Below are positions 39,001 to 49,700 of a stretch of DNA of 64,000 nucleotides, in pieces. This DNA is from Takifugu bimaculatus (Eukaryota; Chordata; Actinopteri; Tetraodontiformes; Tetraodontidae), in contig CP034990.1 in assembly GCA_004026145.2 (NCBI GenBank), positions 13,699,947 through 13,763,946 on the forward strand. The letters run 5' to 3'. Every line of letters starts with the position of its first letter. Position 1 is the stretch's first letter. The notes under the pieces were generated by a model. The model had not been told where the DNA came from. It ran no database searches and saw only the letters and a list, made by a program, of their open reading frames with translations. The position numbers and the translations under genes were made by a program.

Positions 39001-42000
39001 CACAGACTGGTTTGAAGTCTACAACGCCTCTCGTGTGCCAGATTCCTGCTGCCTGGAATACAGCGACAACTGTGGCCTGGACAACCCAGGAACGTGGTGG
39101 ACAGCGGTGAGTTCATGCAAGGAGGGAATCTAAACACAACCCCAGTGTTTGGAGGACTGGCCACGCCTTTGGTGCGGAGGCCAAACAGATACCGAAATCT
39201 TTGGATTAGCTTTTCCTAACCATGATTACAAACTTCCTCACATTTTTGCAAGATGGGACAAAATGCCGATACATGGTCGGACTTTATTCTGATAAACTAT
39301 CCCTTAAAAATCTAAACAAGAAACTAAAGCACCTCAGTACACAAAAAAAGATCAAGGCAAGTTTGCTGCCATGAGGCAATATTGAAGTTTAGTTGTTCTT
39401 TCACCTCGGCACGTGTTCACTTCAGTAGCTCAACAAAAAGCATCAAATCCTGAGCATTTCCCATCAGGTCTGACTGGACTGTCAGCAGCTAATAAAGAGT
39501 GATAGTTATTACACGTTAGTGCTTAAAAACTGTTTTTCTAAAACACTGTTGCTATACAGAGGACACGTAAATCTCTGAACGTGTGAAGGGTAATGAAAGC
39601 AGCAGGTGGCACAAAGAAGCCTTGCAACTAGTAAATACTGATTAGGATCCACTTGAACTCTACACACGAAAGCGGCTCATTCAGTATCTCAAGAACATTT
39701 TTGAAAAAGAAAAACTGGCAGGAAGAAAAGAGACAGTTATTCACAAACATTGGCAATTTTTCATTTAAATGCAAATTTCGAACATTGAACGTTGGTTCTT
39801 AATCTGATCCAATTATCTGGTCCCATGTTTCAGGATCATAATTGATCTGACCTATATAGCGTTCTTCTTTCCTTCCTTTCTTGAAAAGACTCAGACTCAG
39901 GGTTCAGAAACAGCCTAGTAAACATAACAGATGATGCACAGGTTTGGTGTTTCGCACCATAACCTACTGACAAAAATGCAAGAGCAAACGCAGATCAGAG
40001 GTCTACGCCATACACCTCCTCTGCCCCCGCTGCCTCGCACACACATTAACCTTAGGAAAGGGTGCTCTGTTCTGACTGAATAGAACTCTAATTTATACAG
40101 ACATTACCTGAAGTATACCCTGAAGTGTTTTAATCCCAACTAGAACAAGTGCAATCAAAATAACTCAAATACATCTCATTTATTTCTCCGCCAGTAAGGA
40201 ATATTAGTCCGATTAATGATGCAGAAAACAGATTTTCTTACAATATATTTCTACTTTTGCTTTTACTATGAACTATCAACAATACAAGAACTCATGATGA
40301 GAATGAGAATGCCGCAGAAACAAAACTTTTTCTGTTATTTCACATTAAAGATCACTTCTTAGGAACCGAGCCATGTGGCAGATGGGATGGAACCCACCAA
40401 TCAGATCCATTACATCTTCTGGTACATCTGTAGAATGACTCCCTCACAATGCTAAACACATCCCCCCTCTCTCCCAGTGGCTGCTGGGACAGACCCCAAC
40501 ACCCCCAAAATTCCATATTGTTGAATCAGCTTTCAAGAAACTATTTCCTAAACGAAGAGACAATAAAAACATTGTCTCTGTGTTTAAACCTGAGCGCTAT
40601 TTGTTAAATCTGAAGGGACGTCCTGTTTAGGTTGACCTCATCTTCATCTATGTAGCATCTGATTCAGCCACAGTTGTGTGAAGATGCCTCACAGAAACCC
40701 AGAGCCTGACCCCAGCAGCAGCGGCTCTAACCCAGAGCAGGACCAGGGTTTATGGGGGACCCTCCTCCTGATGGACAGCCGGGCAGAAAGAGGAGAAGAA
40801 CTTACGCATCCGTCACACATTCATATACATTAGGCACAGGCATGTTTAAAGTTTAAGTACATTTCCTTAAGGAAGAAAAACGCACAAATTAACATTAATT
40901 TATTCGGGTCCACAGAGAAAAAGAAATACTGTTGGAATAAAAATGTGAAAATGGCTTTCATTCAACATAGTTCTCATCATTGGGGTGAAACAGATATCCA
41001 GCATCCATTTGTAAGCAGTAATGTCAGAGAAATCCCCAACTCATCATCATGAGTGAACATCACGAGCGGATGCGATTATAATGGTTCCCTTGTCAAGTCA
41101 GACATGACACAGTTGATGCGATAAAGCTGGTAAATGAGCGCATCGCAATAACACGAGTGCTGGATGGTTCCTGTAGAAAGCGATCAGATGTGTCACACGT
41201 GCCTCTTCATCATGGGCACAGACGGTTAAAAAAATGCCATTTTACCAAACATTGTTTGGAGAATTCATTCCTAACTCAATTACATAAATAACCATTTACA
41301 TGTATTATCTAAAGACACAATCATATCCAAGAAAAGATGGTAAAACTGAAACTGCCATCAGCAGCAATATGTTTGACGCACACACACACAGAAAATCACA
41401 CATCAAGGGAGACGTATTTACACACATGCAGTGTTAATACGGTACAGGCACGTTTGTACTCTCCTACATGGAGCGCAGCTCTTTGGTCTACCCTCCAGGA
41501 GCTGCTCATTACGACACACACTGAATCATTGAAGATTAGAGCTCCAATCTGCTGCAGTGTAAACAGCAGGGTGGTGCACCTTCAAGTGTCTCATCAGGGT
41601 TGCACTGATTTTGCCTCCTAATTTGCAGCCATGGGCTAGTTCTCAGTTTCCAGTTATTGCAGAGCAATTTTTTAAAGCTCTGTCTTAGTTTTAGACCAGT
41701 GAATTGCAGTATATTGAGATTGTGGAACATTCCTGAGATCACATCTTATCTAAGTCATGGAATATCCCTCACACTCAGGGTCCAATCGCCATTATCCTGG
41801 TAGCTGTGAGCCAGTATCTGAGAGGAATGAGCTCTATTTCAGCAAACACTGGTCTGGCTGTGTTCGCAGTTTCTGCTGCATCCCCATTTAAGCGTCCCCT
41901 GACAGATGTTCAAGTCTATAGAAGGAGCATCAACCATTCCATTTCCATTTAACCTGTATTTCATAACTTTCACTGACATAGCCTCCCCCGTCTGCCGCAC

Positions 42001-45000
42001 CATCTTCTGACAGCTTCATTTAGAACAGAATGACTTAAAGCCCAGCAGGATGCAAAAAAATCTATTTTTTCTGGGATGGAACTGTGTTCACTTCTAGAGC
42101 GGCTGTTTTAGGTGCCCCTTAATACCTCGGAAATAATTAGTCTGCACAGGTTTGTACGTTTCTGGTACTTTATCATGTTCAGGGGCAACAGAAAGCCTTA
42201 AGTTACATGTTATGGAGAAAGGGAAATATATTCTACAGAGTAAGACATGGATCCATTGGGCACAACGACAGCTTAACCACTGATGCTAATATGGTTGTTT
42301 ATGTTAGAGACACCTTATCAGATACTCAGATTTGTTAAAATAGAACACCAGTCAAACACTTCTAGTTTATCTTCCTCATGCTGGAGCTCTACCGCATGGT
42401 AACAAATGTTCATCTTGGTTTTCCTTGTCGGAATAAAAATAGAATTCATATGCTCGGAGATGCTGGAAGTGTCTGATCACATGACTTTATTGATACAATG
42501 TGGATTTATCTTATCTGGCACTTGGGAAAATATATTGCTGGTTGCCTGATATTTCCAGCAGCAGTGAAAATTCAGGACAGATTAGAGGGAGTGTCATTTT
42601 GGATCTTTCCAACTCTGAGCCGAAGCGATTTAGGAAATAAAACTACAGCGCAGGTTACAGGTAAAAGAATATGCAGCACTAGAGAAGGAGAAATGAACGG
42701 TGTCATCAGAACAGCAGCAAACTTCCCAGTTCATGCAAAGAACTAATTATATCTACCGAGGTTAAAAGAGGTTAGAATTAACAGGAAAACCAATTAAAAA
42801 TGTCAACTTAATAAATGGCTGTATAGAAAATGACTGGAAAATTATACTTAATGTCAGCTAAGGCTGTTATGCAGAATGATTCTTCCTGTTTTTTTTAAAT
42901 ATTTTTCATCATTTTCAAAGACCCAGAATCATTGTCCTCGTTATTAACCAATTATATATGTTTTTCTCTGAATCCAGGTAGCTCGGGGACATTTTCCATG
43001 TTTTTAGACTGAGATGTGCTTTAAGCATAACAAATATGTCATTGAGAAGCAAAATTGCAGGAACAAGGACGAGAATGCAGTCGAATGACATGAAAAGTGT
43101 AGCTGAGACTCGCTGAGACTCATTCAGATGGTGTTTGTAGAGCTGCAGGGGGATGAAGACGGTGGGGACTTGCTTGAATTTTCAGAAAGTTTCCCTGCAG
43201 AATATTGGGTCAGAGGAGAAGAAATGGGGAGGGGGGGGGATAAGAATGTTGCCACAGGGGATCTTTTAGTCAGTGAACATTTTCTGCCGCAGCCTCTCGG
43301 AGCAGCAGCAGAACGCTCGCTGTAAATGACGCGCCAGCAGACTGTACATTTGACATCTACATGGAGAATCTGCCTTCTCTTCAGATAATATTTGTTCCCG
43401 CTCTGTTTCTGCAGCCGTGCTACGAGCGAGTGAAGGACTGGCTTAATGAGAACCTGGTAGCCCTGTGGATCTTTGCTCTATGCACTGCACTTACTCAGGT
43501 AATTACTGTTTCTATAATGCCATTTACATTTTTAGCAGCCATTAGCTCAGGACCTGTGTAACCCCAGATGGAGACGCTTGTCTTCAGGAAAACAGAGAGG
43601 GTGTGACGTTCCACAGCTCCTCTCCAGCGGAGTGTTAGCCTATGTGCTCCCGCCATCTGAGAGGACCCAGATCACAGTGCTGCAGGCGCACTCGTCTTCA
43701 CACCAGAGCTTCCGTGCCCTTTAAAAAAATCCTCTATGCGGCAAAACCCGAATAAGCTGGACACAATCACAGCAGATTAAACAGGGCAGAGATTGGCCAT
43801 GTTTGCCTGCTCACTCACAGCTGTAGACAACACAAATAAGCAAATTAAATCGTAGTTTTGTAACTTTTGGTAAATTTGCAAAGTTAACGACGCAGCTTTG
43901 CTGCATCTTGTGACTTTTGGAAAGGTTTTCCTGCTTTTACGTTGAGGTGTTGATCGGACACCCACAATTACCGACTCACTGAAAACACACCGTATCAAAC
44001 ATTCAGAAGTTTGGTTTTATGTTAAAAATTCCAAGTTGTGCATCAGCACAGCTCATTGTGTATGTTTGTGATCACCTCAGAAACATTTTGAAGGAAAATA
44101 ATGAATTCCGTACTACAAAGATGCAGTGTTGGGCCGAACAATAAGGAAAGAAAGTCTTTATAGCTTTTGTGGGGCCTGTTCCCAGAGCAGAATAGATATT
44201 GTTCATGAATCATGTGGATGACAACTACTACAAAAATACTCTGTTTTCTTCTTTCTTCTCCGTTTCTATATAAATCTAACCTCAGGGACTCCAGAAGATT
44301 CATTCCACTTAATTTGAGATAAATAAACCGTATTGTTGGGACAGTTAAGGGGATTTTGGACTTTAAAACCGCTTTGTGGACGTGGCTTGGATACACATCA
44401 GCTCTTTTCCTTTGCTGTGGAAACACCTGCTCGATCTCTTCTCCTTTGACAATTTTCTCATTTGGCCAAAAGCATCGATAAAATCGCCCAGCAGCCAACT
44501 GCTGGTCGGAACGTGTGGCAACATCAGCCCAGCTGAACAAATGGTCTGAGCACTGCCACGGGATCTGTGTGTTCAGCTATCCTGATGTTGAAAGGGAAGC
44601 TTTACCTTCGACTGAAATATGTTTTTTAAAACTACAGCCGAGTCGGGAGGCAATAGTGATTGTGAGGCAGATGGGACAAACAGGTGGAAAAGAAAGGCAT
44701 TATTCCCATCCACCCTGGGATGGTTTTGGATTTTTTCCAGAACCTTCACCAGTAATAATAGCATAAAGCAAAGCTGCATCTCACAGAAGTTGCCCAGGTA
44801 GTGCAGCTCCATCAAGATCCATCTACCAGCGCAGCCTTGAGAGCTCGAGGGAGATGCCAGCAGGCAGGAGAGGTGGAAGGGGCCAAAATAGGGCAACAAC
44901 TCAGCAGCAGGACCACTGTCTGCTCATTTGTGCAAGGACGAACTGGAAGACCTGTGCATAATGACCCCCAGCACGCCACCCGTGTCCTTGTGCATGTGTT

Positions 45001-46156
45001 TCCACCCCAAAAGACCCCATGAGTAGTTGACATCCACATGCATAAGCACAGGCAACAATGGAGTCCCATTAAGATTTCACACTGAGAACATGTGACAGAA
45101 TCATAGAGCCTGAAAGACCCTGTGGAGAAAGTTCTCCAGCATGAGGGGTGGTGGATGATTGGAGGGCTGCATAGACCTTCCTATTGTAGGTAGGAGAACC
45201 TTGCCTGCTGTTAGTTACAAGGATGAGATCCTCGTTGCCACTCCACAGACTGTCCAGAGGGCCACTGACACTCTAATCCAGGTCTGGGGGGAAATTCTCC
45301 AAGTCCACTGTCTAATAAAAAGCAATTTCTGGGTGTTTCATTCACCAGGAGCTGTTATGTTTGATTAAAAAGTTGATTTCACTTCTGTGAGCAGCGGATT
45401 TTAAGATTTTCCAGGACCGAGTGACAAGACTTTTAGTGTTAACAGGGCCTGTCTGTGAAAATAATTGTCCCTTGTGTGATAATTAATACAGATAAAACCT
45501 CAAAATATTTAGAAACTAGAATAAATGCACGAGGAGAGCGCAGAACCCGGCCAAGCAGGTCATTTCCACACATACATACAATACATACACACACCCACAC
45601 ACACTACTGTATATAGTCAGTCGTAATAAGGTACCATAACATAGGAGACTGCTTTAGGATCGAAGCCCCTTGGCAAAACCCCAAGATTTGTTCATAACCC
45701 TAACAGAGAAAAAACAAATACCAGCTGTCGCATAATCTCCTTGGTGGAGGTAGTGAGGCTACTTAAAGTTCTCAGTTTTAAGGTAATGTGCAAGCAACCA
45801 CTCCCAGTTTAGATAGAAACTACAGCTACAGATAAACAAAGAGTGGGAATAAAAACAGCTTGAGTCCAATAGGTCATTAAAATTCAGAACAATCTGTGTG
45901 ATGTCTATGAGAAAAGTTATTTCATGGAGCCAGTGAGACGTGGGGGGGGGGGTATTCATCAAATTTGTATTTAAAGGCTTGATTGCTCTGAGAAGCGAAT
46001 CAACATTAGAATATAAAGAATAAGCCCACCAGACAGACGTTCACTTCCCCTCCATGCACGGTCATCTGATTTGTTTTTTAATTACAGATCCTGGGCCTGG
46101 TGTTCTCCATGACGATGTTCTGTCAGTCGGTAAAAGTAGAGACTTTCTACGCCTGA
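21675..46156 (+). CDS. tspan4: tetraspanin-4 (tspan4), spliced; 5' coding exon missing from window
   Basis: This is a four-pass tetraspanin that organises membrane microdomains with integrins and other partners; TSPAN4 is also known as a migrasome component. Six exons (21675-21866, 27833-27907, 37898-37999, 38975-39106, 43415-43498, 46088-46156) join in phase 0 into 217 residues plus stop. Numbering the visible residues from 1, there is the end of TM1 (1-13), a small loop, TM2 (about 35-55), TM3 (about 64-86), a large extracellular loop with CCG at 126-128, PDSCC at 145-149, Cys156 and Cys169 (six cysteines), and TM4 (about 182-207). Sequons NHT (131) and NAS (140) sit where human TSPAN4 has them. 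Adding the ~21 residues expected from the missing exon gives 238, the human length. The loop phrase EGNVGLTNAW and the tail ending TFYA favour TSPAN4 over its relative TSPAN9. Whether it is a fish a or b duplicate cannot be decided here. Confidence 0.93.
21933..21968 (+). repeat. dispersed 36-bp motif, copy 2
   Basis: Same orientation as copy 1 and 2.5 kb away, just 66 bp after the end of tspan4 coding exon 2. See copy 1 for the comparison. Confidence 0.6.
25203..25256 (+). repeat. interrupted (AC)n microsatellite
   Basis: AC blocks broken by CCCC and by AC-to-GC changes, in the second tspan4 coding intron region. Confidence 0.95.
27833..27907 (+). CDS. tspan4: tspan4 coding exon 3 (TM3)
   Basis: The 75-bp exon is flanked by CGCAG and GTAAGA and is phase 0 at both ends. 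It encodes 25 residues: an almost wholly hydrophobic TM3 (FFILLLLIFFLEILFIML) with the membrane-embedded Glu common in tetraspanin TM3, then IYQDE, which opens the large extracellular loop. Confidence 0.95.
32604..32640 (-). repeat. short tRNA-like fragment related to the 16.6-kb element
   Basis: On the minus strand it reads AAGGTCGTTGGTTCGAT (32625 down to 32609), 15 of 17 bases identical to the element at 16604-16620. Only the B-box neighbourhood is recognisable. Confidence 0.35.
33795..33875 (+). repeat. SINE-like repeat fragment
   Basis: The stretch from GGCTTCAATCCTGGGCTTGG through GCCTTTCTACGTGGAG, GACATGTCTTCTCTG and GTGGGTTTTCTCC follows, with changes, a widespread fish repeat normally reading GCCTTTCTGTGTGGAGTT...GTGGGTTTTCTCC. 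Recognised from memory; ends not defined. Confidence 0.55.
35624..35655 (+). repeat. 10-bp unit in about three tandem copies
   Basis: The unit GACCCTTAAA is repeated three times, then GA. Confidence 0.9.
35963..36039 (+). repeat. (GT)n microsatellite
   Basis: About 38 uninterrupted GT repeats. Confidence 0.97.
37898..37999 (+). CDS. tspan4: tspan4 coding exon 4 (large loop, first part)
   Basis: The 102-bp exon (34 codons, phase 0 at both ends) lies between acceptor TTCCAG and donor GTAAGA. It encodes the helical stalk of the large extracellular loop, including HYAQRDLKNGLQLFGTEGN and a stretch ending IVQTD. It is close to human TSPAN4 and clearly different from the TSPAN9 version of this segment. 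Confidence 0.95.
38000..38974 (+). other. tspan4: tspan4 intron between coding exons 4 and 5
   Basis: Short (975 bp) GT-AG intron separating two phase-0 exons. Nothing else recognised in it. Confidence 0.9.
38975..39106 (+). CDS. tspan4: tspan4 coding exon 5 (CCG and PDSCC motifs)
   Basis: The 132-bp exon (44 codons) follows acceptor CCCGCAG and is followed by GTGAGT. It contains the diagnostic tetraspanin CCG motif (FRCCGVTNHTDW), two N-glycosylation sequons (NHT, NAS), the PDSCC motif and a fifth cysteine (DNCG). These define the disulfide-bonded partner-binding part of the large extracellular loop. Confidence 0.96.
39107..43414 (+). other. tspan4: tspan4 intron between coding exons 5 and 6
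   Basis: GT-AG intron of 4,308 bp. A short piece at 40473-40507 resembles the 3' part of a common fish SINE-like repeat. No further exon seen. Confidence 0.85.
40473..40507 (+). repeat. possible 3' piece of a fish SINE-like repeat
   Basis: CCCAGTGGCTGCTGGGACAG followed by ACCCCAAC resembles the common segment CCCAGTGTCAGCTGGGATAG...CTCCA. It is too short for a firm call. Confidence 0.3.
43415..43498 (+). CDS. tspan4: tspan4 coding exon 6 (loop end and TM4 start)
   Basis: The 84-bp exon (28 codons) is bounded by TGCAG and GTAATT. PCYERVKDWLNENL supplies the sixth loop cysteine and the final loop helix; VALWIFALCTALTQ starts TM4. Confidence 0.95.
43499..46087 (+). other. tspan4: tspan4 last intron, hosting a Tc1 relic
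   Basis: GT-AG intron of 2,589 bp, starting GTAATT and ending TTACAG. It carries a decayed Tc1/mariner transposon (44774-45312) in the same orientation as the gene, and a minus-strand 165-codon open frame at 44043-44540 with no recognised domain. Confidence 0.85.
44774..45312 (+). mobile_element. degenerate Tc1/mariner DNA transposon fragment
   Basis: Successive blocks match, in order, the transposase gene of an abundant teleost Tc1-like family as I remember it: an N-terminal helix-turn-helix block (around 44795-44820), a Gln-rich linker block (TTQQQD-like, around 44895-44945), the block around the first catalytic Asp region (FTLSTCDR-like, around 45074-45100), an ILQH-like block (around 45137), a YKDEIL block (around 45217) and the C-terminal PQTVQ...LIQVW block (45244-45300). 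The segment that normally lies between the last two blocks is missing, and frameshifts and stops break the frame. Terminal inverted repeats were not found. It is a dead internal fragment. Confidence 0.75.
46088..46156 (+). CDS. tspan4: tspan4 last coding exon (TM4 end, C-tail, stop)
   Basis: After acceptor ATTACAG, 22 codons complete TM4 (ILGLVFSMTMFCQ) and the short cytoplasmic tail (SVKVETFYA), then TGA. The Cys after TM4 (FCQ) is a usual palmitoylation site. Tail length and sequence match TSPAN4-type proteins. Confidence 0.95.
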   Translation: MLGLVFSMTMFCQSVKVETFYA

Positions 46157-46760
46157 AAAGAACGGTGCACTTCTGCACACTTGGATTGTTTTCCATCAGC
46201 GAGGGACAAATATAGACCCTGGTTCCTCCCTCATCTTCCCTCGCTCCCTCTTCTTACAGACTCTCCTTTGTCCCTCTCTGTGACATACCCTATAGGATGG
46301 CACCAGTTCACCATTTTCCCTGCTAACTATCAAACAAGCACAGTGGCCGTGTAATACCTGAGCTATTATCTTTGTTTTGCTCGGTGTCAAAAGCTAATTT
46401 TTGTGATACATTCTATGAAACCGTATTATGGAGATGTATAAAAGCGTGTAACTGTTTTTTAAAAAACAAAACAAACTGTTTTTAAATTATTTTACGTTCA
46501 TATATGTGTCCAAAAGTGAAAGTGCAGACAGAAAAATGCTGCAAGTGCATGTCTTCTGCCATGGAGTGTATTAAATGTCTTGGCTCCACTAAAAATGCTC
46601 GTCAGGTTGTCGTTTCTGAAGCAGAGATGCTGAAGGGTTTTAGGTGCAACCCTGCGGATAAACACGAGGGAAAAGGGACATTTGCCAGGAAATAGCATGC
46701 AAAGTCTCTCCACAGACCTGAAGTTATTAAAATAGGTTGTAACAAATTAGGATTTAATTA
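46157..46760 (+). other. tspan4: tspan4 3' UTR, end uncertain
   Basis: Sequence directly after the stop codon must be 3' UTR for some distance. No canonical AATAAA is seen in the first ~600 bp. ATTAAA-type variants near 46569 and 46726 and a TATAAA near 46436 are weak polyadenylation-signal candidates. The limit given is a guess. Confidence 0.3.
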
Positions 46761-49700
46761 AACGGTGGATAAAACAAGCGGTGCTGCGATGTCACGCTCT
46801 GTGAACATGCAGCTTTTCCGCCACTGGATTGAGGAGGGATGGGAGAACACCCTGAATTTAAATCCAAAAGCAGCAGGACACCCCAGCCCTGCCCCCACAC
46901 CCAGCACCAACTGCATCTCCAGATTCATCTGCAGCCCCTGAAGCCACCTCTGGCCCTTCTCCCTGAGCTGATGAGTCTAACCCAGCAAACTCTGATCGGA
47001 CGGACCCACAGGAAGAAACCTTTTACTTTACGTGCCAGCACGTCTGTGCCACGATCAGCAGGATGTCTAATTCCTTTGTTTCTTTGCCTCTGCTTTAAAT
47101 CAAACTTGACTAGAGGAGCCAAAGCTCTAAAAAAAAAATATCAAAGGATCCTGGTAAAATTAAAAAAATCTCACATCCAAGACGACGAAACAAGTTAGGC
47201 TCTTGTCAGCAGCTGATGCAACCATGAGAGTATTTACATCCTTCCAGAGGAATTTATTCTACTGTTCCTCTCCTCACGTCTTATGAAGAGCTTGGTTTCC
47301 ATGACATTCAGCAGGAAGCACAGTATCATAGCATAACAAGATTTCCATGATGATGAACTTCAGAGAATTAAAAAAGGCCCATAACTGACTCCCCATGACC
47401 AAATGAGAACTCCAGAAACAACAGAAATTGGATTACACCTCAAAATGCTTTCAAATGCTGTTCTTTTATTCAGGTCTCATCATACTAATGGATATTTTGG
47501 TGCTAATGTTGCTGGAGTTCACACTGACTTGCTGCAGCACACTTAGATTTTTATGGCCGCTCAGTTGGAAACCTTGGAAGTATTTCCAATTCATCTCTGC
47601 AGCCATGTTCAGGGTGATGCTTGACTCGAGGTAACTCATGTGATCCAATCAAAGGAAATGCACTCACTATATAAATAAATCAGTTGAGGGGAACTTTTCA
47701 AATAGTGTCATTTTTTTTAATGATCAAATATTTATTTCTATAATAATATTCTCGTATTCAATATGCAAGGAGTATAAACCAGGACGTTTTTGCAAATAGT
47801 GCAGCTATAAATGATATCAAATGAAAAAAAACAACTATTCCCAACTGAAATAAACACATTATTAATGTAAAAATATATTTTTTTAAATCTCCGAACAAAA
47901 AAAAAAATATATGGGAAATGAACACTTCACTGATCATTTCAGCTGCAGCTGAAAGAGCTGGAAGGTCACACAAACGTGTCAGGATAAATGGGGGGAGCTC
48001 ATTAATTCTAATGCCAGATGCCCGCCGGGTGGAAAAACTGAAAACATTTATCAGGATTTATTTGACATTCGCATTTTTAACCACACAGCGGCAATATTAC
48101 AGGCGTCCTCATAAGAGAACTGACTGGACTGGCTGACTTCCTCCTGGCTCCCCGCTCGCAACCACCTCATAAAAACAACCAAAGCTATTTTACTGATAAA
48201 GCTCTTCAGGAATTTTCTGATTGTGCCCGACAGCTCCAACCTGTATTAGGAGCTGCTATTTTTATTCACATCTTGCAACTCCACACAGTACTGATACGCC
48301 CTTGCTCAGAAGCTTGGGCATCACAAAGTGCACAGTGAGGGCTGCATGTCAGGGGGGTTATTTCATTCAGAGCGCCCCCCCCCTTAGGTCAACGGTGCAC
48401 GATAAATGCAGGGCGACAACGATACTGAACGAGTGTCTGCAGCAGCTTATGTGACATTTATGGTCACATTAACGCACCCGAGGAGACGATGCATGACGCC
48501 ACACCGGCACGCAGGTTATTGATCCAGATGACTGAGGTTACGGCCACGTTGGGCAGAGAGACCCAGCGGAACGTCTTCCTACATTACACAGGTGTGAAAA
48601 TGGTGAAACGGCCTCGCTGAATTACTTCACTACCAAAGAATGATTGCATCAGCCCAGACTGGCGGGTCGTTCTTTACACTCCCACAGGAGAATAAAAAAA
48701 AGGGATGGATGGATGATCGGAACGCACAACAGAGAGACAATTAAGGCGAACACACAGAGACACAAGAATAACATTAAAGAAGTACTAATTTTCCATGAGT
48801 TTGCATCTCTCAGCAGGATGTTCAAGCACCAAAGGAGACCTATCTGAAAACCCTATTCAGATGAATCTACTCGTGGTGAGCCAGGATGTGATAAAAGCTG
48901 TAAAGAACCATTAACCTCCAAGAAGTTTAAAAAAAAAAAAAACATTGTGTAAAAGTGGTACAGATGCAGACTCCGACGCCTCAGCGCCAGGAAGCCGGTG
49001 TACTGGATTCAACCTCAACACTCCACAGATCTCCATTTCGTCTCTCCCATGTCATATATTATTCAGTCTTATGTTCGCGGGCTTTCTCCCGTCTTGTGCT
49101 TGATCAATAAAACATGGCTGTGTGCTTGCTCCCTCACCTCTCCAGCCTCTCGCTGTGCTCCTCACACCCACCTGTGAGCCCACGCTGAGCTGATGAAACA
49201 TAACAGACTGATGGCCCTTTCACACTGGGAACAAACGATTGCTTTCTAGCCTGCCAGGGTGTGCTCTTTAATTTGGAAAGTGAGTGGGAGTCACTGCTTT
49301 TCTTCACTGGTCAAGACACACAAGAAAAAAAAAAGAGTTCAGAAATAGTGAATTGCTGAGAAAAATGACCGCCAGAGGCAGGATCTGGGCGGGCAGCCGT
49401 CTGTATTGATAAAAGGTTCCAAATATTTTGGAACTTGACCCGACAAGTTACGATAGCTCTTCCCTGTCCACTGTTTATTGTGTCCGTCAGGACTGGCATC
49501 ACAAAAACTGTGGTATTAAAGCTACCAGTTACAGCTGAATTCATGGTTGTGTGAGTGAAATTGATACCAAGAAACCATTTTTCTGACCCAGAAAGTGGAG
49601 CAATGTGCACACATCTACAAAGGGCCCCCCCTTGATTGACTTGCAGCTGTGTTTTGGAAGTTAACCCACTCTTGTAATATCTATGCATCACAAATTCATG

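Noticed and set aside
44043..44540. 165-codon open frame on the minus strand, the longest in the window
   Set aside because: It lies inside a tspan4 intron, antisense, with no recognised domain. A frame of this length is plausible by chance in 64 kb over six frames.
45636..45690. Sequence with CTTGGCAAAACCCC considered as another SINE tail
   Set aside because: The match is too short and no B box is present.
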